From an uncultured Chloroflexota bacterium (GTDB taxonomy: Bacteria > Chloroflexota > Anaerolineae > Aggregatilineales > Phototrophicaceae): 56,563 nucleotides of DNA. Where the stretch lies: NCBI GenBank assembly GCA_937974245.1, contig CALJKV010000025.1, forward strand, positions 1-56,563, read 5' to 3'. A model generated the notes under the pieces. That model was not told the origin of the DNA and made no database searches. It saw only the letters and a list, made by a program, of their open reading frames with translations. The translations under genes and the position numbers were made by a program. Of this stretch, positions 24,991 through 33,973 are shown in pieces (the stretch's first letter is position 1; every line of letters starts with the position of its first letter).

Positions 24991-26901
24991 ATGATCCGAA
25001 AAATCCTGATTGCCAACCGGAGCGAAATCGCCTGCCGGATTATCCGTACCTGCCGGGAAATGGGGATTGCTACGGTTGCGGTATACGCTGATGCCGATGC
25101 TCACGCTCTCTATGTCGAAATGGCCGACGAAGCCGTGCATATCGGGGGCAGCCCGCCGGGGGAAAGTTACCTGAATGGGGCGAAGATTATCGCGGCGGCG
25201 GTGCGAACCGGGGCGGACGCCGTGCATCCCGGTTACGGCTTTCTCGCGGAGAATGCCGACTTTGCTCAGGCTGTGATAGATACCGGACTGATATTCATCG
25301 GGCCGTCGCCTTCCGCGATTGCTGCGATGGGCAAAAAACGGGCGGCGAAGGAGATGCTCAAGGGGATTCCTGTCGTGCCCGGTTATATGGGCGATGACCA
25401 GTCTGACGAGCGACTGATTGCTGAGTCCGAGCGGATTGGTTACCCCATCATGGTCAAGGCATCGGCAGGCGGCGGTGGTAAAGGGATGCGCCAGGTGGTC
25501 TCTCCACAGGACATGCCCACAGCACTGGAAGCGGCCCGGCGCGAGGCGCTGCAAGCCTTTGGCGATGACATGCTGATTTTAGAGCGTGTCGTAGTGAACC
25601 CGCGTCATGTCGAAGTGCAGATATTTGGCGACCAGTTAGGCAATATTATCTCACTGGGGGAGCGGGAATGCACCATCCAGCGCCGCCACCAGAAGATTGT
25701 CGAAGAGACGCCCTCTACCGCGCTAACACCCGAACTCCGTGCCCAGATGTGCATGGCGGCGGTGAGCGTCGGCAAGCAACTGGACTACTATAACGCGGGT
25801 ACGGTTGAATTCCTGGTGGATGAAAACCGAAACTTCTATTTTATGGAGATGAACACGCGTTTACAGGTCGAACACCCGATCACCGAAGAAGCCACCGGGG
25901 TTGACCTCGTGCGCTGGCAGATTATGGTGGCGGAAGGTCACGCCCTCCCGGAAATGGATGTGTATCCGGCGGGACATGCCATTGAAGTGCGGATTTATGC
26001 CGAAGACCCGGCCAATGAGTTTCTACCTGTGACCGGGACGATACTCCGCTGGCGCGAACCGGGTGACGTGCGGGTTGATTCCGGTGTGCGCTCCGGTGAC
26101 ACCTTGAGCGTGTACTACGATCCGATGCTGGCGAAGATCATCGCCTACGGTGAACATCGTGAAGGCGCGATTCGCCGCCTGGACTATGCTTTGAGTCAGC
26201 TACAACTGCTTGGTATGCAGAATAACATCGCTTTTCTGCGCCGTGTGCTGCTGCATCCCGACCACCTGGCGGGGGACATCAGCACGACGTTTATCGCCCA
26301 ACACCCCGATTTGCTCCTGGAAGACACGACACCCGAACCGTTTGGTCTGATCGCGGCGGCGTTAAGCAAGGTCGAGGGTAAAACGCAATGGCGCAACAAC
26401 GTGAATAGTCCGGTTCGGCATACCTTCGCAGCAGGTGGGACAGAATACGTGGTTGCACTCACCGCGAGGGGTAAAGACATTTATACCGCGCAGCTTGGCG
26501 ACCAGACATACACCGTGCAGGTGTGGGGTGAGAAAGATGGCGACATCACGCTGTCGTTGGACGGCCACCGCCAGACCGTTACCGCCTTGCCCGGCCCGGA
26601 TGAGTCGTGGTGGGTACATACCCACGCCGGTAGCGCCATGGTTAAGTGGGTGAATCCACTGCCGGAAGCGGGCAGTTCCCGCGTGGCAGAAGGCTCGCTC
26701 CATGCGCCGATGCCGGGGCAGGTGCGAGCGGTGCTGGTGACAGCCGGTCAGCAGGTTGCTGAGGGGGATGTGCTGCTCATCCTGGAAGCGATGAAGATGG
26801 AACACCGCATTAAAGCCCCGTATGCCGGGGAAGTCACAGCGATTCACTATACTGTTGGCGACTCGGTACCGGCTGAGGCCGTGCTGCTGGAATTGAAATA
26901 A
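24991..26901 (+). CDS. Biotin carboxylase-BCCP fusion, acyl-CoA carboxylase alpha subunit
   Basis: A 636-residue alpha subunit that carboxylates its own biotin using ATP and bicarbonate. The N-terminal biotin carboxylase domain (1-450) begins IRKILIANRSEIACRI, with the ATP-grasp glycine loop KASAGGGGKGMR, the catalytic EMNTRLQVEHP and RIYAEDP. A linker/BT region follows (about 460-560), then the biotinyl domain with EAMKMEH; the biotin Lys is in MKM about 35 residues from the end. Length fits methylcrotonyl- or geranyl-CoA carboxylase alpha (about 650). The beta subunit is not adjacent. A terminator follows at 26918. Confidence 0.93.
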   Translation: MIRKILIANRSEIACRIIRTCREMGIATVAVYADADAHALYVEMADEAVHIGGSPPGESYLNGAKIIAAAVRTGADAVHPGYGFLAENADFAQAVIDTGLIFIGPSPSAIAAMGKKRAAKEMLKGIPVVPGYMGDDQSDERLIAESERIGYPIMVKASAGGGGKGMRQVVSPQDMPTALEAARREALQAFGDDMLILERVVVNPRHVEVQIFGDQLGNIISLGERECTIQRRHQKIVEETPSTALTPELRAQMCMAAVSVGKQLDYYNAGTVEFLVDENRNFYFMEMNTRLQVEHPITEEATGVDLVRWQIMVAEGHALPEMDVYPAGHAIEVRIYAEDPANEFLPVTGTILRWREPGDVRVDSGVRSGDTLSVYYDPMLAKIIAYGEHREGAIRRLDYALSQLQLLGMQNNIAFLRRVLLHPDHLAGDISTTFIAQHPDLLLEDTTPEPFGLIAAALSKVEGKTQWRNNVNSPVRHTFAAGGTEYVVALTARGKDIYTAQLGDQTYTVQVWGEKDGDITLSLDGHRQTVTALPGPDESWWVHTHAGSAMVKWVNPLPEAGSSRVAEGSLHAPMPGQVRAVLVTAGQQVAEGDVLLILEAMKMEHRIKAPYAGEVTAIHYTVGDSVPAEAVLLELK

Positions 26902-26917
26902 TGGCTTAAACGTGCGG

Positions 26918-26956
26918 AGTGCCGGGCTGATCGATCAGGCATGACCCGGCACTTTT
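26918..26956 (+). terminator. Rho-independent terminator with nested palindrome
   Basis: AGTGCCGGG (26918-26926) pairs perfectly with CCCGGCACT (26945-26953), then TTTT. The loop contains the self-complementary CTGATCGATCAG (26927-26938). Confidence 0.8.
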
Positions 26957-27081
26957 AGTGCTTGCTTCTAATAGGGTATTGGTAGCTTGGTCACAAAACT
27001 TTGATTTTCTGCGATACTTCAACCGGGATTTGCCGACCTTTCATTAACGATGTATCAGAAATCTAGGAATACAGCCCTTAA

Positions 27082-27097
27082 TGTAAGCTAACTTACA
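27082..27097. promoter_or_regulatory. Candidate operator palindrome
   Basis: TGTAAG-CTAA-CTTACA is a perfect 16-base dyad about 126 bases before the transporter operon start codon. The shape fits a dimeric HTH regulator such as GntR or TetR type; no such gene is adjacent. Confidence 0.45.
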
Positions 27098-27222
27098 GAA
27101 CAGAAGTGCGATTTCAGGTCACACTAGAATGACTGCTGTTAGGTGGTTGACGCGCATGATAACACAGCTATTGATCGCCATCTAACCGGTAGTTTCTTCT
27201 TGATGACGGTATGGGAGGGAAA

Positions 27223-28794
27223 ATGTTTCGGAAAGCGGCAATAGGGCGTATCGTGGCGGTTATGGCCGTCACATTTCTGTTGGTTGGGAGTGTTTTTACA
27301 GCAGGGGCGCAGGGTGGCGGCACGCTGCGTGTGGGTATGGATGCCCCAGCGGTGCTCGACCCGGCGCAGGGCAGCAACGACCCCGAGGTGGCTTTAAACG
27401 TGGCGATTTATGACCGACTGGTAGACATTGGCACCGACGCCAGCATTAACGCTAATCTCGCATCAGACTGGGTGGTGAGTGACGACGGCCTGACCTATAC
27501 CTTTAATCTGGTCGAAGGCGCCACCTTCCAGGATGGTTCCCCCTTTACAGCGGCGGACGTGGTGTTCACGTTTAATCGGTTGAAGGAAGTCGGCTCAGCC
27601 GCGACCCGGTTGCTCGGAGATTTCGCAGTTGCTGCTGATGGGGATTACGCGGTGATTTTCACCATCAGCCAGCCGAACGCCGATTTTCTGTATGGTGTCG
27701 GCTCGCAGCTTTCGTCCATCATTAAAGACGGTACGACTGAACCCAATGTGATTGTTGAGGGTGATAACCCGTACACCAACTTCAATGGCACCGGGCCGTT
27801 TGTGCTTCAATCGCTGGATGCTAACGCTGGTGGTCGGGCGGTACTGGTTCGTAACGAGAACTACTGGAAAGCTGGAGAACCGGCACTTGACCAACTGGAA
27901 TTCGTGTATTTCTCCGGCGACATCATCACCCAACTGGACGCGCTGAACAGTGGCGAGGTTGATCTGATCTTCAAAGTTCCGCTGACCCAGGTAGCGGATG
28001 GCGTGGCGGATGGCCTGACTGTCATTGAAGCGATTACCGGCCAGCACGCGGCAATCCGGCTGCGGGCGGATATTGAGCCGGGCAGCAACCCATTGGTGCG
28101 TGAAGCGTTCAAGTATGCGACCAACCGTGACGAGTTGAACGACCTGTTGTTGGATGGTCGTGGCACGGTGGGCAATAATGACCCCATTGGCCCGGCTTAT
28201 GGTGCATTTTTTGATAGCACGCTGGAAAACCAGCCGTATGACGCACAACGCTCTTGCGATTTGCTGGCCGAAGCCGGATACCCCGACGGGCTGAATCTGA
28301 CGCTGTATGCCCCGATTGTGTTCGAATATGCTGATCTCGCCGTTGTGCTGCAAGACCGGTGGAAGGCAGGCTGCATCAATGTCGAGGTAGAAACCGTTGA
28401 ACCCCGCCTGTACTACGACACCAGCAATGCGGTCAACTACTGCGATGTGGCACTGGGTATCACTGGTTGGGGCCACCGCCCGACCCCACAGCTTTTCCTG
28501 CTGCAAGGGTATGTTACTTCCGCGATTGACGAAGGCTGCATCAATGGTTACAACGACGCGCACTTCTCGGACGCGGAACTGGATGATCTGGTAGCCCAGG
28601 CGGGTGTCACCGCTGACCCGGCGGCGCGGGCGGCAATCTATCACCAGATTGAGGTCATTTTCCGTGATCGCGGCCCGGTGATTGTGCCTTATTTCGCTCC
28701 GCTTATCGGTGTGGCGAGGGACACGGTCCAGAATCTCAACCTTGATCCATTCCCCGGTCTGACCGACTATCGCATGGTATCGGTTGAGGGCTAA
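27223..28794 (+). CDS. ABC transporter substrate-binding protein, family 5 (peptide type)
   Basis: A 523-residue exported binding protein for di- or oligopeptides or similar solutes. A Sec signal peptide spans 1-29 and ends AGAQ, without a lipobox Cys, unusual for an anchored binding protein. SBP family 5 landmarks are TLRVGMDAPAVLDPAQGS, the VSDDGLTYTFNLVEGATF segment and PFTAADVVFTFNRL. It heads an operon with two permeases and a double ATPase. ATG 27223 has GGGAGG upstream; the ATG at 27211 overlaps that ribosome site and is not used. Confidence 0.92.
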   Translation: MFRKAAIGRIVAVMAVTFLLVGSVFTAGAQGGGTLRVGMDAPAVLDPAQGSNDPEVALNVAIYDRLVDIGTDASINANLASDWVVSDDGLTYTFNLVEGATFQDGSPFTAADVVFTFNRLKEVGSAATRLLGDFAVAADGDYAVIFTISQPNADFLYGVGSQLSSIIKDGTTEPNVIVEGDNPYTNFNGTGPFVLQSLDANAGGRAVLVRNENYWKAGEPALDQLEFVYFSGDIITQLDALNSGEVDLIFKVPLTQVADGVADGLTVIEAITGQHAAIRLRADIEPGSNPLVREAFKYATNRDELNDLLLDGRGTVGNNDPIGPAYGAFFDSTLENQPYDAQRSCDLLAEAGYPDGLNLTLYAPIVFEYADLAVVLQDRWKAGCINVEVETVEPRLYYDTSNAVNYCDVALGITGWGHRPTPQLFLLQGYVTSAIDEGCINGYNDAHFSDAELDDLVAQAGVTADPAARAAIYHQIEVIFRDRGPVIVPYFAPLIGVARDTVQNLNLDPFPGLTDYRMVSVEG

Positions 28795-29697
28795 TTGAGT
28801 ACGTTACGTTCTGGCGTGGAGTCCAAACGGGCTTCACGCCCCTTCTATGTACGGGCGCTGCTGGCGGTGGTTTCGTTTTTCCGCCGGCTTGCCCGGCATC
28901 CTGTTTCCCTGGTGGGGACACTGCTAGTTATTGCTTTTGTTTTGCTGGCGTTGTTCGGGCCGAATATCGCACCGCACCGTTTTGATGATCTGATTCGTGG
29001 CGCGGCACGACAGTCCCCATCGCTAGAGTTTCCCTTTGGTACGGATCGACTGGGGCGGGACATTTTCAGCCGTGTGCTATGGGGCGCACGGGAGATTATC
29101 GCTATTCCGGGTATTGCTACAGCGATTTCGGTTTTCCTGGGGACGTGTGTTGGCCTGTTTGTCGGCTACTATGGCGGTTGGATTGACGAACTGATCTCGC
29201 GGGCGCTGGATAGCCTGCTGTCCATTCCGGCGCTGGTGCTAGCATTGGTGATGCTGGGGACGATAGGGCCGTCGCCGGTGGGAATCATCATCGTGATCGT
29301 GCTGCTGTACATGCCCATCGTAACGCGGGTGATCCGCAGCGCGACGCTCAATATTCGTAATAGCGGTTTCATTGAGGCGGCGAAACTGCGCGGCGAATCG
29401 CTTCCGTATATCCTGTTCGGTGAGATTCTGCCGAGTGTGCTGCCTGCACTCACCGTAGAGGCGGCACTGCGCTTTTCCTATGCTATCTTCTTAACAGCTT
29501 CGCTCGGTTTCCTGGGGTTGGGGGTACAGCCGCCTTCGCCTGATTGGGGGCGCATGGTGAGTGAATCGCGGGCGAATTATGCCCGCACGCCCTGGGAACT
29601 ATGGTTCCCGGCGGGGGCTATCGCCTCACTGGTGATCGGCGTCAACCTCATGGCCGATGGCTTGCGCCGTATCTTCCGCTACGAAGGGCAGTTCTGA
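28795..29697 (+). CDS. ABC transporter permease, DppC-like
   Basis: A 300-residue inner-membrane permease with about six helices. The N-terminal DppC/OppC hallmark is GTDRLGRDIFSRVLWGAR (about 81-98). The ATPase-contacting EAA loop is EAAKLRGESLPYILFGEILP. The gene starts with TTG immediately after the TAA of the binding protein, with GAGGG just upstream, so it is translationally coupled. The C-terminal GVNLMADGLRRIF is family-typical. Confidence 0.9.
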   Translation: MSTLRSGVESKRASRPFYVRALLAVVSFFRRLARHPVSLVGTLLVIAFVLLALFGPNIAPHRFDDLIRGAARQSPSLEFPFGTDRLGRDIFSRVLWGAREIIAIPGIATAISVFLGTCVGLFVGYYGGWIDELISRALDSLLSIPALVLALVMLGTIGPSPVGIIIVIVLLYMPIVTRVIRSATLNIRNSGFIEAAKLRGESLPYILFGEILPSVLPALTVEAALRFSYAIFLTASLGFLGLGVQPPSPDWGRMVSESRANYARTPWELWFPAGAIASLVIGVNLMADGLRRIFRYEGQF

Positions 29698-29756
29698 ATG
29701 GGAATTTCTTACTGTTGACTTTCTACCCTTAACCGACGGCATCAAACAGGACTCAA

Positions 29757-31835
29757 ATGACTCCCGTCATTGAAGTAAACAACCTTTCGATAGACTACCA
29801 GTTGGGTAAACGCTGGCTGAATGCCATCCGGGATGTATCGCTTTGTATTGACCCCTTTGAGATTCACGGGCTGGTGGGGGAGAGCGGCAGCGGTAAATCA
29901 ACCCTGGCACTGGCACTTATGCGCTACCTGGCGGGGAATGCTCGTATCTCGTCCGGGGAGATTCTGCTGGATGGTGAGAATCTTGTTTCCAAAAGCGAGC
30001 ATGAGATGCGGCAAATCTGGGGCAAGAAGTTGAGTCTGGTGCCGCAAGACCCGCTGGCGGCGCTCAATCCTTCTTATACCATTGGTGAACAAATCGCGGA
30101 GGTCACGCGGCTGCACGAGGGGCTTTCTAAACAGCAGGCTTTCAGCCGTGCGGTAGAACTGCTGGCGAAGGTCAAGATTGCCGACCCGGAGGCTGTTGTC
30201 CGCCGTTATCCGCACCAACTCAGTGGGGGGATGCAGCAGCGTGTGACGATTGCGATGGCACTCAGCACACAGCCGCGCTTACTGGTGCTGGACGAGCCGA
30301 CAACGGCGCTGGATGTCACGACCCAGGCGGTGATACTTGATTTATTCCGCGACCTGATTCACGACAACAAGGCTGCGGCCTTGTACGTCTCTCATGACCT
30401 GGGCGCGATTGCCCAGATGTGTGACCGGGTGACGGTCATGTATGGCGGCGAGGTAATGGCCAGCGCACCAGTACACCCACTCTATGCCGCTCCGCTGCAT
30501 CCCTACACAATGGGACTGCTGGCGAGTATCCCGCGTCCCACTGAAGGCGTGGAAACACGTCTGCCGACGATTGACGGTGTCGCGCCTTCGCTGGCGGAGC
30601 GTCCCGCTGGGTGTGTGTTTGCGCCGCGCTGTCCGGTGGCGCTGCCGATTTGCTTTGACGAAAAACCGCCTTTGGAGACCATTGATACAGGACGGATGGG
30701 TAAATGCCATCGTTGGCGAGAAATACGCAGCGGTGAATTAGTAATGCAGACCGCGCCGCTGGAAAAAGTGGCAACCAGCTTGCCGCCCGATGATAACTAT
30801 GTTTTAATGGCGGGCGGTGTGAGCAAACGGTTTGGCAGTCCTTCGCTGTTTAGGCGGCTGGTTGGTGGCGATTCAGGCTATGTCCAGGCGGTAGATGATG
30901 TATCGGTGCGGGTACGGGCGCGGTCCACACTGGGACTGGTGGGCGAAAGTGGCAGCGGCAAAACCACGCTGGCACGTAGTATTGTCGCGCTGGAAGTGGC
31001 TGATGACGGTCAGATGACGCTGCTGGATATGCCCATTGCCAATACCTTAGCCGGGCGTTCACAGGCTGTTTTGCGTGAACTACAAATGGTGTTCCAGAAT
31101 CCCAACGACACGCTCAATCCTTACCAGACGGTTGGGCAGGCGCTTGCCCGTACGATCCGCCGATTGAGTGGTCGGGCAATGATCCAGACCGAGATTCGGG
31201 CGAAAGTGAACGATTTGCTGGATGAAGTACGCCTGACTGCCGAATATGCGGATCGTTACCCGGCGGAACTGAGTGGCGGTGAAAAGCAGCGTGTTGCGAT
31301 TGCCCGCGCCTTTGCCACTGACCCGGCGCTGGTGATTGCCGACGAACCGACCTCTTCGCTGGATGTCTCGGTACAGGCGGTAGTGCTGAATCTTCTCAAA
31401 GACCTACGTGCGCGGGAAGGCGCATCGTATATCCTGATTTCGCACGATCTGGCCGCCGTGAGTTACCTGGCGGACTGGATCGCGGTGATGTATCTGGGGC
31501 AGATTGTGGAGGAGGGCGATACTGAGGATGTGTATCAGGCTCCTTCCCACCCCTATACCGAGGCGCTGCTTTCTGCTATCCCCGCACCTGACCCCACAGT
31601 ACAACGAGGAAATATCCGGCTGGAAGGCGATGTGCCGAGTCCACGTAACGTTCCATCGGGTTGCCGGTTTCATACCCGCTGCCCGCGCAAAATTGGCGCG
31701 ATCTGCGAAACGCAAGAACCACCCTGGCTAGATGCCGGGGGCGGTCATCGTATCCGCTGTCACATCCCGATTGATGAACTGATTGCCATGCAGTCCACCC
31801 CGCCGGACTCGGAGCGGGACGAGGTATCCCTATGA
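29757..31835 (+). CDS. Fused double ABC ATPase (DppD-DppF type)
   Basis: A 692-residue protein holding two complete ABC ATPases that normally are separate DppD and DppF. The first has Walker A GESGSGKST (41-49), signature LSGGMQQR and Walker B LLVLDEPTTALD. The second has Walker A GESGSGKTT (about 397-405), signature LSGGEKQR and Walker B VIADEPTSSLD. Each half ends with the peptide-transporter C-terminal segment (CVFAPRCP and CRFHTRCP), the Cys-rich region that binds an iron-sulfur cluster in some relatives. It powers the permease pair encoded on either side. Its stop overlaps the next start as ATGA. Confidence 0.93.
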   Translation: MTPVIEVNNLSIDYQLGKRWLNAIRDVSLCIDPFEIHGLVGESGSGKSTLALALMRYLAGNARISSGEILLDGENLVSKSEHEMRQIWGKKLSLVPQDPLAALNPSYTIGEQIAEVTRLHEGLSKQQAFSRAVELLAKVKIADPEAVVRRYPHQLSGGMQQRVTIAMALSTQPRLLVLDEPTTALDVTTQAVILDLFRDLIHDNKAAALYVSHDLGAIAQMCDRVTVMYGGEVMASAPVHPLYAAPLHPYTMGLLASIPRPTEGVETRLPTIDGVAPSLAERPAGCVFAPRCPVALPICFDEKPPLETIDTGRMGKCHRWREIRSGELVMQTAPLEKVATSLPPDDNYVLMAGGVSKRFGSPSLFRRLVGGDSGYVQAVDDVSVRVRARSTLGLVGESGSGKTTLARSIVALEVADDGQMTLLDMPIANTLAGRSQAVLRELQMVFQNPNDTLNPYQTVGQALARTIRRLSGRAMIQTEIRAKVNDLLDEVRLTAEYADRYPAELSGGEKQRVAIARAFATDPALVIADEPTSSLDVSVQAVVLNLLKDLRAREGASYILISHDLAAVSYLADWIAVMYLGQIVEEGDTEDVYQAPSHPYTEALLSAIPAPDPTVQRGNIRLEGDVPSPRNVPSGCRFHTRCPRKIGAICETQEPPWLDAGGGHRIRCHIPIDELIAMQSTPPDSERDEVSL

Positions 31836-32782
31836 GTCGCTATATCGTCCGGCGTCTGCTGCTGCTGGCCGTAACGATGCTGGTTACATCACTGATCATC
31901 TTTGGCCTGACACAAGTCATCCCCGGCGACGTGCCGCGGCTCATCCTGGGGCGCGAGGCGGGAGAGCAGGCGCTGGCCGATTTTCGGGCGGAGTTCGGTC
32001 TGGACGACCCGCTGCCGGTACAGTACGTCAACTGGCTGGGCGGTTTTGTCACCGGAGATTGGGGACGCTCGTTTACCAGCGGTAACCCGGCGGTACGCCC
32101 GCTGGTGATGGAACGGTTAGGAAACTCGATGCGCCTGGCGACCATGACACTTATCATCAGCGTGCCCATTTCAATCCTGCTCGGCGTGCTTGCCGCGCTC
32201 TGGGAAGACTCGTGGCTGGATAACCTCATCTCAGTGTTGTCGCTCTCGGTGGTCGGCCTGCCGGAGTTTGTGACCGGCCTGCTGCTGATTAATGGTATCG
32301 CGCTGGGTATTAAGAGCCTGGGCCTCCCGGCGACATCTTCAGTGCCGGATGGCACCCTGGAAGACTGGATACGGCAGTTGATTTTGCCATCGCTCACAGC
32401 GACTTTTGTCCTGCTTGGGTATATCGCCCGGCTGACCCGTGCTGGTGTGCTGGATGAACTGAAGAAGCCGTATGTGCGGACGGCCACACTGAAAGGACTG
32501 CCTTATCATGTTGTGATCTTCAAGCATGTGCTGCGGAACGCTCTCCTGCCGACAATTACCGTCATCGCCCTGAGTGTCGGTTGGCTGATTGGCGGGCTGG
32601 TCGTGATCGAGAATGTCTATAATTATCCCGGCCTGGGTGCGCTGATGGTGGATGCCGTCAAGCAGAAGAACCTGCTCATGCTGCAAGCGATTGTCATGGT
32701 GACAATTTTCTTTTTCGCGCTGGCAAACCTGGCTGCCGACCTGCTCTATGCGGTGCTCAACCCACGAATCCGGTTGGAGTAG
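31832..32782 (+). CDS. ABC transporter permease, DppB-like
   Basis: A 316-residue inner-membrane permease with about six helices. The DppB/OppB N-terminus is visible: YIVRRLLLLAVTMLVTSLII, then GDVPRLILGREA and the VQYVNWLGGFVTGDWGRS periplasmic segment. The EAA-like loop is RTATLKGLPYHVVIFKHVLR. It overlaps the double ATPase gene by four bases. The gene order, binding protein, DppC, DppDF, DppB, differs from the usual ABCDF order. It ends with TAG and no terminator was seen. Confidence 0.9.
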   Translation: MSRYIVRRLLLLAVTMLVTSLIIFGLTQVIPGDVPRLILGREAGEQALADFRAEFGLDDPLPVQYVNWLGGFVTGDWGRSFTSGNPAVRPLVMERLGNSMRLATMTLIISVPISILLGVLAALWEDSWLDNLISVLSLSVVGLPEFVTGLLLINGIALGIKSLGLPATSSVPDGTLEDWIRQLILPSLTATFVLLGYIARLTRAGVLDELKKPYVRTATLKGLPYHVVIFKHVLRNALLPTITVIALSVGWLIGGLVVIENVYNYPGLGALMVDAVKQKNLLMLQAIVMVTIFFFALANLAADLLYAVLNPRIRLE

Positions 32783-32824
32783 TCCGTCTGCTCAGTGTCT
32801 AACACTCCCCATACAGAACTGCGC

Positions 32825-32830
32825 TATAAT
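32825..32830 (+). promoter_or_regulatory. Strong -10 box
   Basis: TATAAT in the context GCGCTATAATG, 40 bases before the FmdB-like start codon. No clear -35 box was seen. The same GCGCTATAATG context recurs at 37612 before the XRE gene, so it may be the organism's preferred -10. Confidence 0.5.
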
Positions 32831-32870
32831 GCAGACAGGTTAATCCGTCTCAAGTTAACAGGAGCGTGAT

Positions 32871-33179
32871 ATGCCGCTGTATGACTACCGCTGTGAAGAC
32901 TGTGACCACGAGTTTGTGGCGCGGCATGGATTTGAAGAAGCACCGCCGCCCTGCCCGAACTGCCAGAGTGCCGCGCTCAAACGCCTGATTAAACGCGCTC
33001 CGGCGCAAGCGAAAGGGGTACTCACGCTGGCCGGTGATAGCAGCGGCGCAACCAAAGAGGAACTCCGCTCAAAATGGGCGGAAGAAACCCCCAAACTCCG
33101 CAAAAAACTGGTAGATAAGCTCGGCGAGGATTTCGTCAGCCGCAACGCGCCCACTCTCAATAAGTCCTTTGAGGACTGA
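32871..33179 (+). CDS. FmdB-type zinc-ribbon protein
   Basis: A 102-residue protein with the FmdB/CxxC_CxxC_SSSS N-terminal zinc ribbon: MPLYDYRCEDCDHEF, then PPCPNCQS and LKRLIKRAP. Four cysteines (8, 11, 29 and 32) bind zinc. The tail is Lys/Glu-rich and helical. The family was named after a putative formamidase regulator but is widespread, and its role is not settled. AGGAG lies eight bases before the ATG, with a TATAAT box upstream. The next gene starts eight bases after its stop. Confidence 0.88.
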   Translation: MPLYDYRCEDCDHEFVARHGFEEAPPPCPNCQSAALKRLIKRAPAQAKGVLTLAGDSSGATKEELRSKWAEETPKLRKKLVDKLGEDFVSRNAPTLNKSFED

Positions 33180-33187
33180 TCTTTGTT

Positions 33188-33973
33188 ATGACTGCTGATT
33201 CGGTTGGATTTGATCGTGCTGCCGCCTATTATGACGCGACTCGTGGTTTCCCACCTGGTGTTGAACAAGGCGCTGCTGCCCTGGTCAGTCGGGTAGGGGG
33301 GCTGACTCTGGAGAGCCGGGTATTGGAGATTGGCGCTGGTACGGGGCGGATTGCGCTGCCGGTATCGCGCCATGTGGGTGAATATTATGGTATTGATGTC
33401 TCCGCCAGTATGCTGGCGCGGTTGCGCGGCAAACAGGACGCCCACAAGGTCTACGCTGCTCAGGCAGATGCCACGTATCTGCCTTTTCCTACCTCATCGT
33501 TTGATGCCGTGATTGCGGTGCATGTCTTCCACCTCATCGCCGGGTGGCAACATGCGCTGCGTGAAGTAGCGCGGGTGCTCCGGCCTGGCGGGAAACTGCT
33601 GCACTGCTGGGGTGGGCGCATGGTGACTTTTGATGTGCTGATGACGGCCTGGCGCTCGGTGATCCCCGACGAGGAAAACCAAACAGTAGGCGCAAATTAT
33701 GAGACACAGCCGGATTTCCTGGAAGATGAAGGATGGCAGCCGTTAGGTGCTGCGGAGAAATACCCCTTCACCTACCAGAAAACACCCCAGGAGTATGTTG
33801 ACCAATTGGCTGGTCGCGTCTGGTCGCGCACCTGGCGTTTGAGCGATGAAACGCTGCAAGCTGGGATCGCCGCTGTGCAGGCTGCGCTCCAGGCTCATTA
33901 TGGCGACCCCACGATACCGGTTACAGTTGAAACCGACTTCGCCGCCCAGGCTTTCCAACCGCCGCTAAGCTAA
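33188..33973 (+). CDS. Class I SAM-dependent methyltransferase
   Basis: A 261-residue methyltransferase of the UbiE/Methyltransf_11 type. It opens with FDRAAAYYDATRGFP, the usual lead helix. Motif I is VLEIGAGTGRIALPV (about 44-58), the acidic strand end is YYGIDVSASML (about 66-76), motif II is FDAVIAVHVFHLI and the post-III region is VLRPGGKLLHCW. The substrate is unknown. It is cotranscribed with the zinc-ribbon gene (eight-base gap) and its 3' end overlaps the convergent acetyltransferase gene by nine bases. Confidence 0.87.
   Translation: MTADSVGFDRAAAYYDATRGFPPGVEQGAAALVSRVGGLTLESRVLEIGAGTGRIALPVSRHVGEYYGIDVSASMLARLRGKQDAHKVYAAQADATYLPFPTSSFDAVIAVHVFHLIAGWQHALREVARVLRPGGKLLHCWGGRMVTFDVLMTAWRSVIPDEENQTVGANYETQPDFLEDEGWQPLGAAEKYPFTYQKTPQEYVDQLAGRVWSRTWRLSDETLQAGIAAVQAALQAHYGDPTIPVTVETDFAAQAFQPPLS

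Larger units (their letters stand above)
26902..27222. other. Intergenic region before the peptide ABC operon
   Basis: 321 bases without a gene. They hold a terminator (26918-26956) and a 16-base palindrome (27082-27097), and end in a GGGAGGGA ribosome site (27214-27221) for the ATG at 27223. Confidence 0.65.
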
